Translations under genes and position numbers: made by a program
Source of the DNA: Blastopirellula marina
GTDB lineage: Bacteria > Planctomycetota > Planctomycetia > Pirellulales > Pirellulaceae
Direction: 5' to 3'
Length of the DNA stretch: 64,000 nucleotides
NCBI RefSeq assembly: GCF_002967715.1
Contig: NZ_PUIA01000017.1
Coordinates: forward strand, 1 to 64,000
Part shown: positions 35,803 to 44,534 of the stretch, piece after piece
How positions within the stretch are numbered: the first letter of the stretch is position 1
Layout of the letters: each line of letters starts with the position of its first letter
Notes under the pieces: generated by a model
Databases searched by the model: none
What the model was told of the DNA's origin: nothing
The model's input: the letters and a program-made list of their open reading frames with translations, nothing else

Positions 35803-38309
35803 GCCAACCTCAGGACAACGCAAACAGCCACGTCAAGAAGTACCAGCGCAAGGTACGACCAGGGCTCACGATTCTCTCTCAGGGAGAGCCCATGATCTGG
35901 CTCTCAGGCGGAGCTTTGACTTTGGCTCTGTTGATGATCTTTGGGCTATTGGGGCTCATTATCTATCAAGGCATGGCCAGCTTCTGGCCAGGTCGGCTGT
36001 ATCTGGTAACACTTAAAGACGGTTCGGTCTTGTTGGGGGAACTTGCCGACGAGGAAGATTACACCCCCGGTAGCGTTTCGCCCGAACCCACCGAGAACGA
36101 AAGCACCACGCCCCAGCCATCCCATCGCTGGCAATACCGCACCGACAACTTCGAGTTCAAAGGCCCTCAAAGCGGTACCTATCAATGGGTCACCCAAGAC
36201 GAACTCGCCGATACGCCACCGACGATGCCTGAGTGGGCCATGCTCTTTGAGCGAACGAAGCTTGGACGTTTCATCGGCACACCGCAGAAATTCGTCACTT
36301 CGAAAACTCGTCCGATCTCATCAGACGAAGACGACCTGAGCGATATCCATGCGTTTTTCACGAACTATCAAGCGAGTCTCTCGGGGCCGGACGCGCAAGA
36401 CGATGAGGCTCAAGCGGCCTGGGCAGCTATGCTCGAATCGCTAACCCAAGAGATTGAATCGATTCAAGAAAAGCTCGATGCCCTGCAAGCCGAGAACACC
36501 CTTAGCTTCATCACTCAAAATCGAAATGGGGAGCAAGGGCTTGTCGGTGTCACCGAAAGTGGCCAGGTCCTTTCCCTTTCTGAAGTTCCCGATGGTGAGA
36601 ACCTGATCGAGATCCGAGAGGTTTTGGAAGGCCCCCAGGCAACCTACAACGCCTACCAGCAACACCATGAAACGGCCCGTGAAAGCGTCCATGCAATCGA
36701 CCGCATCGCCGAATATGAAGTAGGCGAAAGCAGCCGCCGTCAGGAACAAGCCCGCCTTGAACTGCGTTCGCAAGAGTTGGAGCACGACGTTTTCGTCGAA
36801 GGACTGGCGAACGAGATTTATAACCTGAAGATCGAATTGAATGCGATCCAACAAGACAAACAGAAGGATATCCGAATCGCCGAACGTGCCCGGCGTATCC
36901 TGGGCGAAGATTCGGCGATGTCCAAGGTTGGCCCAGATCTCGTTGCCACTTTAAACGCACAACGCTCCAGCGAAGAAACACGCATCGAAGCCCGACTGGA
37001 TGAAATCTCCCAATTGCTGGCGCAGGTCCCTCCTGCTGCCCGGCAGGCCGTTTATCACTTTGTGGACGTTCGCTTTGAGGTCGACAATCAGATTGCCGCA
37101 CTGCAGGAACGCATTAACGAGATCGAGGATCGCAACAATCGCTTCGGTTTATTTGCTACCACCGCTGATGGGACCGAAGCGGAGCTGAAACTGGGAGACA
37201 TCGTCCGAGCGTTTCCGGCCAATCAACTCGATTGGATGGGGCGTTTGAAGGTCTACTTCTCGCGTTGGGGCGAATTCCTTCTGGCAGATCCGCGTGAAGC
37301 GAACTCGGAAGGGGGCGTCTTCCCGGCGATTTGGGGAACGATCGCCATGACGATGATCATGTCGCTGATCGTGGTTCCTTTCGGCGTTTTGGCAGCTTTA
37401 TACCTTCGCGAATACGCCAAGAGTGGTCCGATCGTCAGTATCATTCGTATCAGCATCAATAACCTGGCCGGTGTGCCGAGCATCGTGTTTGGTGTGTTCG
37501 GCTATGGCTTTTTGATTCTCGTTGTCGGTGCTTACATCGATGGTGGTCCCGTCAATGCCAACCTGCCGACCATGCCGAAGCTATGGTGGTGGCTGACTGC
37601 CGCTGGCCTGGCAATCGTGGCCTTTTCGGCATTCATTACCACATCGTACTCGCTGGGAAGCCGCAAAGTGCTGACGCGAATGCGCACCCCAACCTTGGGC
37701 ATAGCCAGTCTTCTGTTGTGGATCACGGCAACGGTGGCGTTCATTGCCCTGGTCGCATTTACACCCAACTTCCATGGCTTCTACCAGGCCAATCTTCCTA
37801 ACCCAACGTTCGGCAAAGGGGGATTGCTGTGGGCCAGTTTGACGTTGGCCCTACTGACCTTGCCGGTAGTGATTGTCGCCACGGAAGAAGCCTTGGCCGC
37901 CGTTCCCAATTCGCTTCGTGAAGGTTCGTATGGCTGCGGGGCGAGTAAATGGCAGACGATTCATCGTATCGTCCTGCCCCACGCGTTGCCGGGCATCATG
38001 ACCGGAATGATTCTGGCCATGGCGCGCGGAGCTGGCGAAGTCGCTCCCCTGATGTTGGTTGGCGTGCTCAAGCTGGCCCCCGAGTTGCCGGTCGACCTGA
38101 GCGCCCCATTTGTTCACTTGGACCGAAGCTTTATGCACCTCGGTTTTCATATATTCGACTTAGGTTTCCAGAGCCCAAATAGCGAAGCCGCCAAGCCGAT
38201 GGTGTTCACGACGACACTGCTGCTGATCACCGTGATCGCGACGTTGAACCTGTTCGCGATCTGGCTGCGTGCCCGACTTCGAAAACGATTTCAGTCCGGA
38301 CAATTTTAA
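35799..38309 (+). CDS. pstA: Phosphate ABC transporter permease with coiled-coil insert
   Basis: 836 residues; typical PstA has about 280-300. After a first span (WLSGGALTLALLMIFGLLGLI, about 31-50) comes an extracytoplasmic stretch. A long region of heptad-like charged helices follows (about 205-440, for example LTQEIESIQEKLDALQAEN and RRQEQARLELRSQ) that should form a coiled coil. The permease core starts near residue 505 (AIWGTIAMTMIMSLIVVPFG) and includes INNLAGVPSIVFGVFGYGF and the coupling loop REGSYGCGASKWQTIHRIVLP. Translation is coupled to pstC by the ATGA overlap. Both permeases thus carry a big added extracytoplasmic module between span 1 and the core, and the two modules may contact each other. 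Confidence 0.88.
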   Translation: MSQPQDNANSHVKKYQRKVRPGLTILSQGEPMIWLSGGALTLALLMIFGLLGLIIYQGMASFWPGRLYLVTLKDGSVLLGELADEEDYTPGSVSPEPTENESTTPQPSHRWQYRTDNFEFKGPQSGTYQWVTQDELADTPPTMPEWAMLFERTKLGRFIGTPQKFVTSKTRPISSDEDDLSDIHAFFTNYQASLSGPDAQDDEAQAAWAAMLESLTQEIESIQEKLDALQAENTLSFITQNRNGEQGLVGVTESGQVLSLSEVPDGENLIEIREVLEGPQATYNAYQQHHETARESVHAIDRIAEYEVGESSRRQEQARLELRSQELEHDVFVEGLANEIYNLKIELNAIQQDKQKDIRIAERARRILGEDSAMSKVGPDLVATLNAQRSSEETRIEARLDEISQLLAQVPPAARQAVYHFVDVRFEVDNQIAALQERINEIEDRNNRFGLFATTADGTEAELKLGDIVRAFPANQLDWMGRLKVYFSRWGEFLLADPREANSEGGVFPAIWGTIAMTMIMSLIVVPFGVLAALYLREYAKSGPIVSIIRISINNLAGVPSIVFGVFGYGFLILVVGAYIDGGPVNANLPTMPKLWWWLTAAGLAIVAFSAFITTSYSLGSRKVLTRMRTPTLGIASLLLWITATVAFIALVAFTPNFHGFYQANLPNPTFGKGGLLWASLTLALLTLPVVIVATEEALAAVPNSLREGSYGCGASKWQTIHRIVLPHALPGIMTGMILAMARGAGEVAPLMLVGVLKLAPELPVDLSAPFVHLDRSFMHLGFHIFDLGFQSPNSEAAKPMVFTTTLLLITVIATLNLFAIWLRARLRKRFQSGQF

Positions 38310-38363
38310 ACGGCCCTGAATATGCCTATGTCTCGCCTTTGTGACTAGCAGAAGCCCAACCCC

Positions 38364-39218
38364 ATGAGTCAACCACAATCAGGAACTTCGGAAACGAGCC
38401 GGCTCGAATTGATCGCCCAGGGACATAACTTTGCGCCTGTGGTGCACGATGCCGTCTTTCGCGAAGAAAAAGTTCTGGAGATTAAGAACTTCAATCTCTG
38501 GTACGGAGACAAGCAGGCTCTCTTCAATATCAGCATGCCTATTCCCCGCGGCCAGGTAACCGCGTTAGTCGGCCCATCCGGCTGTGGCAAGTCGACCTTG
38601 CTGCGGTGCGTGAATCGCATGAACGACTTGATCGACACCGTGCGAATCCAAGGCGACATTTTCTTAAACGACCAATCGATCTGCGATCGCGGAGTCGACG
38701 TGATCGAGCTTCGCAAACGCATGGGCATGGTTTTCCAGAAACCCAATCCATTCCCCATGAGCATCTTCGAAAACGTCGTCTATCCGTTACGAATCGACGG
38801 CGAACGAAGTCGTAGCGTGCTGGAAGGAGTTTGTGAACACAGCCTGAAAGGTGCCGCGATCTGGAGCGAAGTGAAAGACCGACTACACGAAAGTGGCCTG
38901 AGTCTTTCCGGCGGTCAGCAACAACGGCTATGCATCGCCCGAGCCATCGCGAGTGAGCCAGAGGTGCTGCTGCTAGACGAACCATGCTCTGCGCTCGATC
39001 CGATCGCTACCGGCAAGATCGAAGATTTGATTCGCGAACTTCGCGGTGAGTACTCGATTTTGATCGTTACTCACAACATGCAGCAAGCCTCGCGAATCAG
39101 CGATTACACCGCGTTTATGTATCTGGGCCGGCTCGTCGAATATGGCCCGACCGTCGACATATTCACCAAGCCCAAGCTGTCTGAAACCAACGCCTACGTG
39201 ACGGGACGCTTTGGTTAA
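38364..39218 (+). CDS. pstB: Phosphate ABC transporter ATP-binding protein
   Basis: 284 residues. PstB hallmarks are all present: Walker [10 protein letters not shown] followed by [11 protein letters not shown], the Q loop [18 protein letters not shown], signature LSGGQQQRL, Walker [17 protein letters not shown], and the H loop [18 protein letters not shown]. It drives phosphate import through PstCA. The N-terminal extension of about 30 residues is unremarkable. The gene is 54 bases after pstA and 39 bases before the next gene of the operon. Confidence 0.97.
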   Translation: MSQPQSGTSETSRLELIAQGHNFAPVVHDAVFREEKVLEIKNFNLWYGDKQALFNISMPIPRGQVTALVGPSGCGKSTLLRCVNRMNDLIDTVRIQGDIFLNDQSICDRGVDVIELRKRMGMVFQKPNPFPMSIFENVVYPLRIDGERSRSVLEGVCEHSLKGAAIWSEVKDRLHESGLSLSGGQQQRLCIARAIASEPEVLLLDEPCSALDPIATGKIEDLIRELRGEYSILIVTHNMQQASRISDYTAFMYLGRLVEYGPTVDIFTKPKLSETNAYVTGRFG

Positions 39219-39257
39219 GAAATCCCGCTTCTCACTTTTTGCGAAAGGACGCCGACA

Positions 39258-40088
39258 ATGACGCTTCGATTGCCAGTTGTAGCCAAACGGTTCATGCTCT
39301 TGGTACTGACGACCATTGCCTGCTGCAGTTCCTACGCCTATGCCGACGAAACGGCCGCGCGTCCCTCGAATCATCAGAAGTTCACGGAAGACTTCTGGAA
39401 CTATTTGCACGGCAAGTACAGCGATTGGAAGCAGTTGGACACCTTCCCAGACCACGTCCCCACACCGGAAGCCGGCACCAATGGCACTATCTACGTCAAC
39501 GACGTAGCCGCAAAGGATACCGCCAAGCTTGATTTCGGGTCGATCGTGGTGGTCGAATACCAGCGCGATGGCAAGCCGTACGCTGTGTCGGCCTTGTTTC
39601 ACGCTCGCCCTGGCGTCAATCAAAAGAATAACGACTGGTACGAACTGTACTACCTGGCCGACGGCACGACCGTTAAGTCATCTGCCGATCATTCCCCCTA
39701 CAATCGCAGCGGTTTTTTAACCAAAGAAGTCGACGGCCGATTGTGGGTTCTTCCCCTGGACAGCCCAGGGATCGCCGATTTGATCGCAGGCGAAGGTCCT
39801 GAAAAACATGTTACGCTGCCTGGCGCTGGACCGGATCGCAAGACGATCAAATCAGATTCACGAGAAACGGCCATTCACTACCTCTTTGCCAAACCAGGCT
39901 ACCTGACCTACTTCGAAGATGGACGCGCATGGATCTTCGCCGAGAAAACCGATGCCGCAGCGCACTTCCGCAAAGAAGGACTTCCCGAAAAGCACGTCAC
40001 GCGAATTGGTGCTGGTCCGATGCGTACCACGATCAAAGCGCCCGATGCCGAGACGATCGACCTGTTCCTCGGCGCATCCGACAAATAG
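39258..40088 (+). CDS. Secreted protein of unknown function within the pst operon (duplicated domain)
   Basis: 276 residues with a signal peptide (FMLLVLTTIACCSSYAYA). The first half (about 40-130: FTEDFWNYLHGKYSDWKQL, then GTIYVNDVAA and YELYYLADGTTV) is reminiscent of the cytochrome P460 fold, but there is no CxxCH motif, so no covalent haem is expected. The second half contains a tandem duplication of about 57 residues. Unit 1 has GFLTKEVDGRLWVL, PEKHVTLPGAGPDRKTIK and ETAIHYL. Unit 2 has GYLTYFEDGRAWIF, PEKHVTRIGAGPMRTTIK and ETIDLFL. It lies between pstB (39 bases before) and phoU (20 bases after), so it should be phosphate-regulated and may act on phosphate or phosphorylated compounds in the periplasm. 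The function is not known. Confidence 0.8.
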   Translation: MTLRLPVVAKRFMLLVLTTIACCSSYAYADETAARPSNHQKFTEDFWNYLHGKYSDWKQLDTFPDHVPTPEAGTNGTIYVNDVAAKDTAKLDFGSIVVVEYQRDGKPYAVSALFHARPGVNQKNNDWYELYYLADGTTVKSSADHSPYNRSGFLTKEVDGRLWVLPLDSPGIADLIAGEGPEKHVTLPGAGPDRKTIKSDSRETAIHYLFAKPGYLTYFEDGRAWIFAEKTDAAAHFRKEGLPEKHVTRIGAGPMRTTIKAPDAETIDLFLGASDK

Positions 40089-40108
40089 AACCTCGAAAGC
40101 TACTTTCC

Positions 40109-40804
40109 ATGACTCGTCACTGGATCCGACAGATCGAAGCCGTTCGTTCCCAACTTCTCTCGATGGGTACGCATGCCGAGGCCCAGGTTAGCGAAGCGAC
40201 ACGGGCACTGCATGATCTCGATCGAGACCGAGCCCTTGATGTTATCGCCGAGGACGATCAACTCGACGAAATGGATGTCGCCCTGGAAGAAGAGTGCCTG
40301 CACTCGATCGCTCTCTTCCAGCCGGTGGCGTCGGACCTGCGCCTGATCATTTCATCGATGTCGGTTGGCCACGAGCTAGAACGTATCGGAGATCTGGCGG
40401 TCAACATTGCCGAAAGCGTGGTTCGGCTTCGCGACGGCGGCGTGGCGACCACCCAGATCGTTCTGCCGGAATGTTTAAGGCAAGCGAATCTTCAAGCCAT
40501 CGAGATGTTACGAAAAAGCCTGGATGCGTTCATCGATCGTGATGCATCGACCTGCCGAAAGTTGATCTATCAAGACCGTGAACTCGATCGCCTGCATCGG
40601 CAAATCTTCCAGTGGCTCAAAGAGGGGATCTCGAAAAACCCAACTGATCTGGACTGGATGATCGAGATTACCGGTATCTCGAAACATATCGAACGGATTG
40701 CGGATCACGTCACCAATATCGCCGAGATTGTCATCTACTGGGTCGAAGGCGAAATCGTTCGCCATCGTCAGTCGATCGATGACAACGAGGAGACCGCGTC
40801 ATGA
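40109..40804 (+). CDS. phoU: PhoU phosphate-signalling protein
   Basis: 231 residues from ATG 40109. The helical PhoU domain is present twice, each with the metal-binding ExxxD pattern (SVGHELERIGDLAVNIAE in the first, TGISKHIERIADHVTNIAE in the second). PhoU links the PstSCAB transporter to the PhoR/PhoB system and keeps the regulon off when phosphate is plentiful. In this operon no phoR kinase follows; instead there is a PhoB-like regulator with a defective receiver 86 bases downstream. The upstream part of the open frame (from 39929) overlaps the preceding gene and is not coding. Confidence 0.95.
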   Translation: MTRHWIRQIEAVRSQLLSMGTHAEAQVSEATRALHDLDRDRALDVIAEDDQLDEMDVALEEECLHSIALFQPVASDLRLIISSMSVGHELERIGDLAVNIAESVVRLRDGGVATTQIVLPECLRQANLQAIEMLRKSLDAFIDRDASTCRKLIYQDRELDRLHRQIFQWLKEGISKNPTDLDWMIEITGISKHIERIADHVTNIAEIVIYWVEGEIVRHRQSIDDNEETAS

Positions 40805-40890
40805 TTTCGCCGCCAATGACATACACGGAAGGCTACTGCTTATCAGGGCGGATCCCCCTGTTTCCTTCAACCAGAACATAAAGACAAACC

Positions 40891-41625
40891 GTGGCCCAGC
40901 GCAGCATATTGATCGTCGAAAAAGCAGGTGGTCCGCTCCACACGGTCGCGCACAATCTGCAACAAACCGGCTGCCAGGTCTACTTGGCCAGCGGCACGCG
41001 TGATGGTCTGCAGCACGCGATGGAATACGTACCGGACGTGGTCGTCTTATCGCGGTCTCTGGCCGAAGTGGATACGCTTGACCTATGTCGTTCACTGCTA
41101 AGAAACCTGGGCGAAGACTCGACCCCGGCGATCTTGATTGCTCCGACCGGCGGAGACTTGAGTGGCATCGACGACCCTGCTCACGATTCACGTCTGGCCG
41201 AGTCCCTGGCACTCGACCTGCTTGCCCAGTCGGTTAAAACGCTGACCTTTCGTGCCCGACAAACGGCCGATTCCCAGGCCGTCCTCGAATGTCACGGCAT
41301 TCGACTCGATCCTCGCTTTTCTTTGGTCGAAATGGACGGCAAACGTCTCGATCTGACGCCGACCGAGTATCGGCTCCTGCAAGCTCTGCTAGCACGCCCA
41401 GGGCATGTCCTTACCAGGGCTCAGCTCGAAGAAGCGGCTGGTCTGCCAGCGAAAGACCGAGAGCCTGAGGGGGATTCTGAGCACGCGAGTCGAACACGCC
41501 GGATCGATGTCCACGTGAAATCGATCCGCGGTAAACTCGACCGAAAGGGGATCCTCATCGAAACCGTTCGGGGGGTCGGCTATCGTTTCCGCGAACCGGC
41601 CTGGAACATAAACTCTTTAAACTAA
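40891..41625 (+). CDS. PhoB/OmpR-type regulator with degenerate (pseudo) receiver
   Basis: 244 residues with a GTG start at 40891. The N-terminal domain has the receiver fold (SILIVEKAGGPLHTVAHNL, VPDVVVLSRSLAE, PAILIAPTGG) but lacks the phosphorylation chemistry. The phosphoacceptor Asp at the end of strand 3 is Ser (VLSRSL), one of the two acidic residues is Lys (VEK where VED is usual), and the conserved Lys after strand 5 is not seen. The C-terminal winged helix is intact (LTPTEYRLLQALLARPGHVL, RRIDVHVKSIRGKL, ETVRGVGYRF). It is the last gene of the pst-phoU operon and probably controls it, by a mechanism other than aspartyl phosphorylation. Confidence 0.88.
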   Translation: MAQRSILIVEKAGGPLHTVAHNLQQTGCQVYLASGTRDGLQHAMEYVPDVVVLSRSLAEVDTLDLCRSLLRNLGEDSTPAILIAPTGGDLSGIDDPAHDSRLAESLALDLLAQSVKTLTFRARQTADSQAVLECHGIRLDPRFSLVEMDGKRLDLTPTEYRLLQALLARPGHVLTRAQLEEAAGLPAKDREPEGDSEHASRTRRIDVHVKSIRGKLDRKGILIETVRGVGYRFREPAWNINSLN

Positions 41626-41985
41626 GCTGTTTACGCTGAAAGCAGCTCCAATGAGGGCTCGATGACCCGCCAAGATTCTTTAGCGCAATTTGCCGTGCCA
41701 CATACTTGAAGGTGAACTCGCGATTAAGGTATCGTTAATCGTGCGTGGTGGAGGTTGCGAGGGTACTTTGCCCGAAGACAATCGACGTCACCAAGGATGT
41801 CGTGCTAGCAAGTACGGCTGGCCGGAGAGGTCAGCCGGAACGGATTCCTCCGAAACGATGGAAAGCGCGACGGATTATCGTGCTATTTCGGGCGTCATTG
41901 AAGACCCCGCGACATGGAACGGATTTCCTTCCCGTGATGATTCTCTCTCAAATTGACGATAGAGAATGGAAGGAAGATGGAAATC
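41626..41985 (+). other. 360-bp intergenic region with TTAA repeats and a possible ORF remnant
   Basis: It contains TTAAG and TTAAT elements at 41724 and 41735, 11 bp apart, like those upstream of pstS. An open frame that starts at 41745 contains GQPERIPPKRWKARRIIVL, which faintly resembles the helix-turn-helix start of some transposase orfA proteins. It has no ribosome site and the resemblance is lost after about 25 residues, so it is at most a decayed fragment. GGAAGG at 41968-41973 precedes the next start. Confidence 0.35.
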
Positions 41986-42264
41986 ATGGTCGGTTTGAAA
42001 GTGAACAACGGTTTGAGCGGTAAGTCTCTCTGGGAACGGCGCGAGCTTCTACGAAGCCAAGCCAACGTGCGATTCGTCGATCCCGATCAGTTTTGTACCC
42101 TGGCGGTCTCTTGCCGCAAGATTACGCGGGCAGATGAATCGGCTGCGGGCCTCAAGGGCCTGTTTAGCGAAGATGATGGCCTGACGTACTTCGTCGAAGA
42201 AGAATTACTTGAGAAGTACCGGGATGGGGTCGATGTGCCGGATCCCTCGCTTGAGCTTGTTTAG
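41986..42264 (+). CDS. Small hypothetical protein, 92 aa
   Basis: I recognise no family. From ATG 41986 the product is a soluble, charged 92-residue protein with a basic N-terminal third (SLWERRELLRSQANVRF) and an acidic C-terminal third (FSEDDGLTYFVEEELLEKY). It has one or two Cys (DQFCTLAVSCRKITR) and no signal or membrane segment. ATG 41986 has AGGAAG nine bases upstream; ATG 41977 in the same frame would leave only three bases of spacing. Amino-acid composition, the ribosome site and a terminator 40 bases after the stop support a real gene. It follows the phosphate operon after a 360-bp gap and need not belong to it. Confidence 0.6.
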   Translation: MVGLKVNNGLSGKSLWERRELLRSQANVRFVDPDQFCTLAVSCRKITRADESAAGLKGLFSEDDGLTYFVEEELLEKYRDGVDVPDPSLELV

Positions 42265-42304
42265 TCGCCAAATCTCAGCAGATTGACCGGCGATTACCTC
42301 GGAA

Positions 42305-42350
42305 ACGCTTTAGCATTCTTTTATCGCTGAAGCGTCTGCTTTTGCTTCTT
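42305..42350 (+). terminator. Intrinsic terminator after the small hypothetical gene
   Basis: ACGCTTTAGC (42305-42314) pairs with GCTGAAGCGT (42326-42335), a 10-bp stem with one G-T wobble and an 11-base loop. A T-rich tail, CTGCTTTTGCTTCTT, follows. Confidence 0.6.
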
Positions 42351-42355
42351 ATTTG

Positions 42356-42384
42356 GCGGCTGCCGATCCTTTTCCAGCAGCCGC
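42356..42384 (-). terminator. Stem-loop at the end of the symporter transcript
   Basis: GCGGCTGC (42356-42363) and GCAGCCGC (42377-42384) form a perfect 8-bp GC-rich stem with a 13-base loop. It is 15 bases past the symporter stop (42399, minus strand). There is no T tract on the minus strand. Confidence 0.5.
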
Positions 42385-42398
42385 ACTAAAAACTTGCC

Positions 42399-44255
42399 TT
42401 ACGGATTATCCGCTTCGGCGTCCGTTTCGTCGAAGTGAGCTTCCGGAGCGTGCGACCCACGCGGAACACGGACACTCTCAACCAGGTCTTGAACCTCGGG
42501 CGGTGGTGGCGGCGTGAGCCGGCTGATTGTGATCGCCACGATGAAATTCAAAGCCAGGCCAATCGCCCCAACACCTTCTGGACGAAGCCCATTGGGGATC
42601 CAACTGCTTCCCTGGAACCAGGGAGTCATCAGTGGCTCGTCAAAGCCGAGCACGCGATCCGAACGGCACAGAATGATGTAGATGGCCGTGAACAGAATGC
42701 CTACGATCATCCCGGATGTCGCTCCCTGACGGTTCATTCGCTTATCGAAGATCCCCAGGAAGATAATCGGGAAGAAGCTTGCCGCAGCCAGGCCGAACGC
42801 GAACGCGACCACTTCGCCAATAAACCCTGGCGGTGCAATGCCGAAGTAGCCAGCGACCAGGATCGCTCCGATGATCATGATTCGAGCGATAAATAGTCGC
42901 CGTGGTTCGGATGCATTCGGCTCGAAGAAGTGAACGTACAAGTCGTGAGCCATCGAGCTGGAGATCACCAACAACAGACCAGCGGCTGTACTCAATGCAG
43001 CGGCCAGACCACCGGTGGCGACAATCGCCACCACCCACGGAGAAAGCTGCGCGATCTCAGGCGTTGCCAGAACGAGAATATCCTTGTCGATCTTCACTTC
43101 ATCAAAGTTACCGTCGACATTCTTGAGAGACAGGATGCCATCTTTGTTCTTGTCGTCGATCGTGATCAACCCGGTTTTCTGCCAGGTATCGACCCACTGG
43201 ATAGGTACTTCTTTGCCTTCTTCATCGACCCGATAAACGGGGATGTACGAAACGTCATCATCCGACTTGGTCACTTCGCCAATGCGTGCCCCTTCCAATG
43301 TGTTCAAGATGGAATAGCGGGCAAACATCGCCAGAACCGGTGCGGAAGTGTAAAGCAAGCAGATGAAAAGCAATGCCCAGAAAGCGCTGTAGCGAGCCGC
43401 ACGCACATTGGCCACCGTGTAAAAACGCACGATCACGTGTGGTAAACCAGCCGTACCAGCCATCAGAGCGAACATGATGAAAAAGACGTTCGCCATGTCG
43501 TAGTTGGTAAACGGTTGCGTGTACGACGAAAAGCCGAGGTCTTCCTGAATCAAGTTGACCTTCTCGGCGATGTCCCCGGTCGTAAACCCAATTTGTGGAA
43601 CGGAGCTGTCAGTTAGCATTCCCGACAGGGCGAATGTCGGAATCAAAAATGCAGCGATCAGCACGAAAAACTGCACGACCTGCGTCCAGGTAATCCCCTT
43701 CATGCCCCCCAGCACGGCGAACACGCCAACGATGATCATCCCCAGTACGACCCCCTGCCAGGTTTCGACTTCCAGGAAGCGGGCAAACACGATCCCCACG
43801 CCACGCATCTGACCGGCGACGTACGTGATGGAAATAAACACAGCACAAACGGCAGCCACAATACGAGCCGTTTCGCTGTAGTAACGCTTGGCCACAAAGT
43901 CAGGCACCGTGTATTGGCCAAACTTTCGCAGATAGGGTGCCAGCAGCATCGCTAACAGCACGTAGCCACCAGTCCAGCCCAATAGAAAGACCGACCCATC
44001 CGAGCCCAAACCGCTGATCAGGCCAGCCATGCTGATAAACGACGCAGCGCTCATCCAGTCGGCGGCGGTGGCGGCTCCATTGGCAATCGCAGGAACCCCC
44101 TGCCCAGCCACGTAGAACTCACCGGATTCCGTTACACGGCTCTTCCACCCGATATACAGGTAGATCATGAAGGTGATGGTGACGAACCCAAAGGTCCATA
44201 TTCGTGTCGCTGTCATTGCCGCGCCAAGCAGCGGCATCTGTTCGATAAAGTCCAC
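42399..44255 (-). CDS. Sodium:solute symporter (ActP/VC_2705-like, acetate or carboxylate uptake)
   Basis: 618 residues, about 13 membrane spans, SSS family. Landmarks are FYVAGQGVPAIANGAATAADWMSAASFI near the start (split: FYVAGQGVPAIANG, AADWMSAASFIS), GGMKGITWTQVVQFFVL, GTAGLPHVIVRFYTV and GGLAAALSTAAGLLLVISS. A soluble loop (about residues 315-390) carries an EF-hand-like DDKNKDGILSL calcium loop, seen in the VC_2705 subfamily. It is encoded three bases after the DUF4212 gene, which supplies the small partner subunit typical of this subfamily. The likely substrate is acetate or another short carboxylate, carried with sodium; the exact substrate is an inference. Confidence 0.92.
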   Translation of the reverse strand: MDFIEQMPLLGAAMTATRIWTFGFVTITFMIYLYIGWKSRVTESGEFYVAGQGVPAIANGAATAADWMSAASFISMAGLISGLGSDGSVFLLGWTGGYVLLAMLLAPYLRKFGQYTVPDFVAKRYYSETARIVAAVCAVFISITYVAGQMRGVGIVFARFLEVETWQGVVLGMIIVGVFAVLGGMKGITWTQVVQFFVLIAAFLIPTFALSGMLTDSSVPQIGFTTGDIAEKVNLIQEDLGFSSYTQPFTNYDMANVFFIMFALMAGTAGLPHVIVRFYTVANVRAARYSAFWALLFICLLYTSAPVLAMFARYSILNTLEGARIGEVTKSDDDVSYIPVYRVDEEGKEVPIQWVDTWQKTGLITIDDKNKDGILSLKNVDGNFDEVKIDKDILVLATPEIAQLSPWVVAIVATGGLAAALSTAAGLLLVISSSMAHDLYVHFFEPNASEPRRLFIARIMIIGAILVAGYFGIAPPGFIGEVVAFAFGLAAASFFPIIFLGIFDKRMNRQGATSGMIVGILFTAIYIILCRSDRVLGFDEPLMTPWFQGSSWIPNGLRPEGVGAIGLALNFIVAITISRLTPPPPPEVQDLVESVRVPRGSHAPEAHFDETDAEADNP

Positions 44256-44258
44256 GGA

Positions 44259-44534
44259 CTACTCCTTCACATCATGTTTGCGATCGAGATAGTCCATCAC
44301 CAATGCATAGACCAAGATCAGAACCAGAAAGACATACATCGACCCCTGCTGAGCAAACCAAAAGCCCAGCGGCAAGTTGCCAATCTGGAATTGATTCAGC
44401 CACTCGATGAAGAAAATCGAGCAACCAAAGGCCACAAAGGCCCAGATAGTAAGCAGAACACTGATAACCATCAGGTTTTGCCGCCAATAGGCAACCTTAG
44501 GTTCAGGGCGACTAGATGGTGGGGGGGACGACAT
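44259..44534 (-). CDS. DUF4212 small subunit of sodium:solute symporter
   Basis: 91 residues with two membrane spans (LMVISVLLTIWAFVAFGCSI and GSMYVFLVLILVYALVMDYL), joined by FFIEWLNQFQIGNLPLGFWFAQQG (split here: FFIEWLNQF, LPLGFWFAQQGS). This is the DUF4212 pattern. The family is almost always encoded next to VC_2705-type sodium:solute symporters, as here, with the symporter starting three bases after this stop. It is the first gene of the two-gene operon; the promoter lies in 44535-45076. Confidence 0.9.
   Translation of the reverse strand: MSSPPPSSRPEPKVAYWRQNLMVISVLLTIWAFVAFGCSIFFIEWLNQFQIGNLPLGFWFAQQGSMYVFLVLILVYALVMDYLDRKHDVKE

Noticed and set aside
39258-40088. Calling the pst-operon secreted protein a cytochrome P460
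   Set aside because: There is no CxxCH haem-binding motif and the resemblance is limited to the N-terminal half, so only a reminiscent fold is stated.
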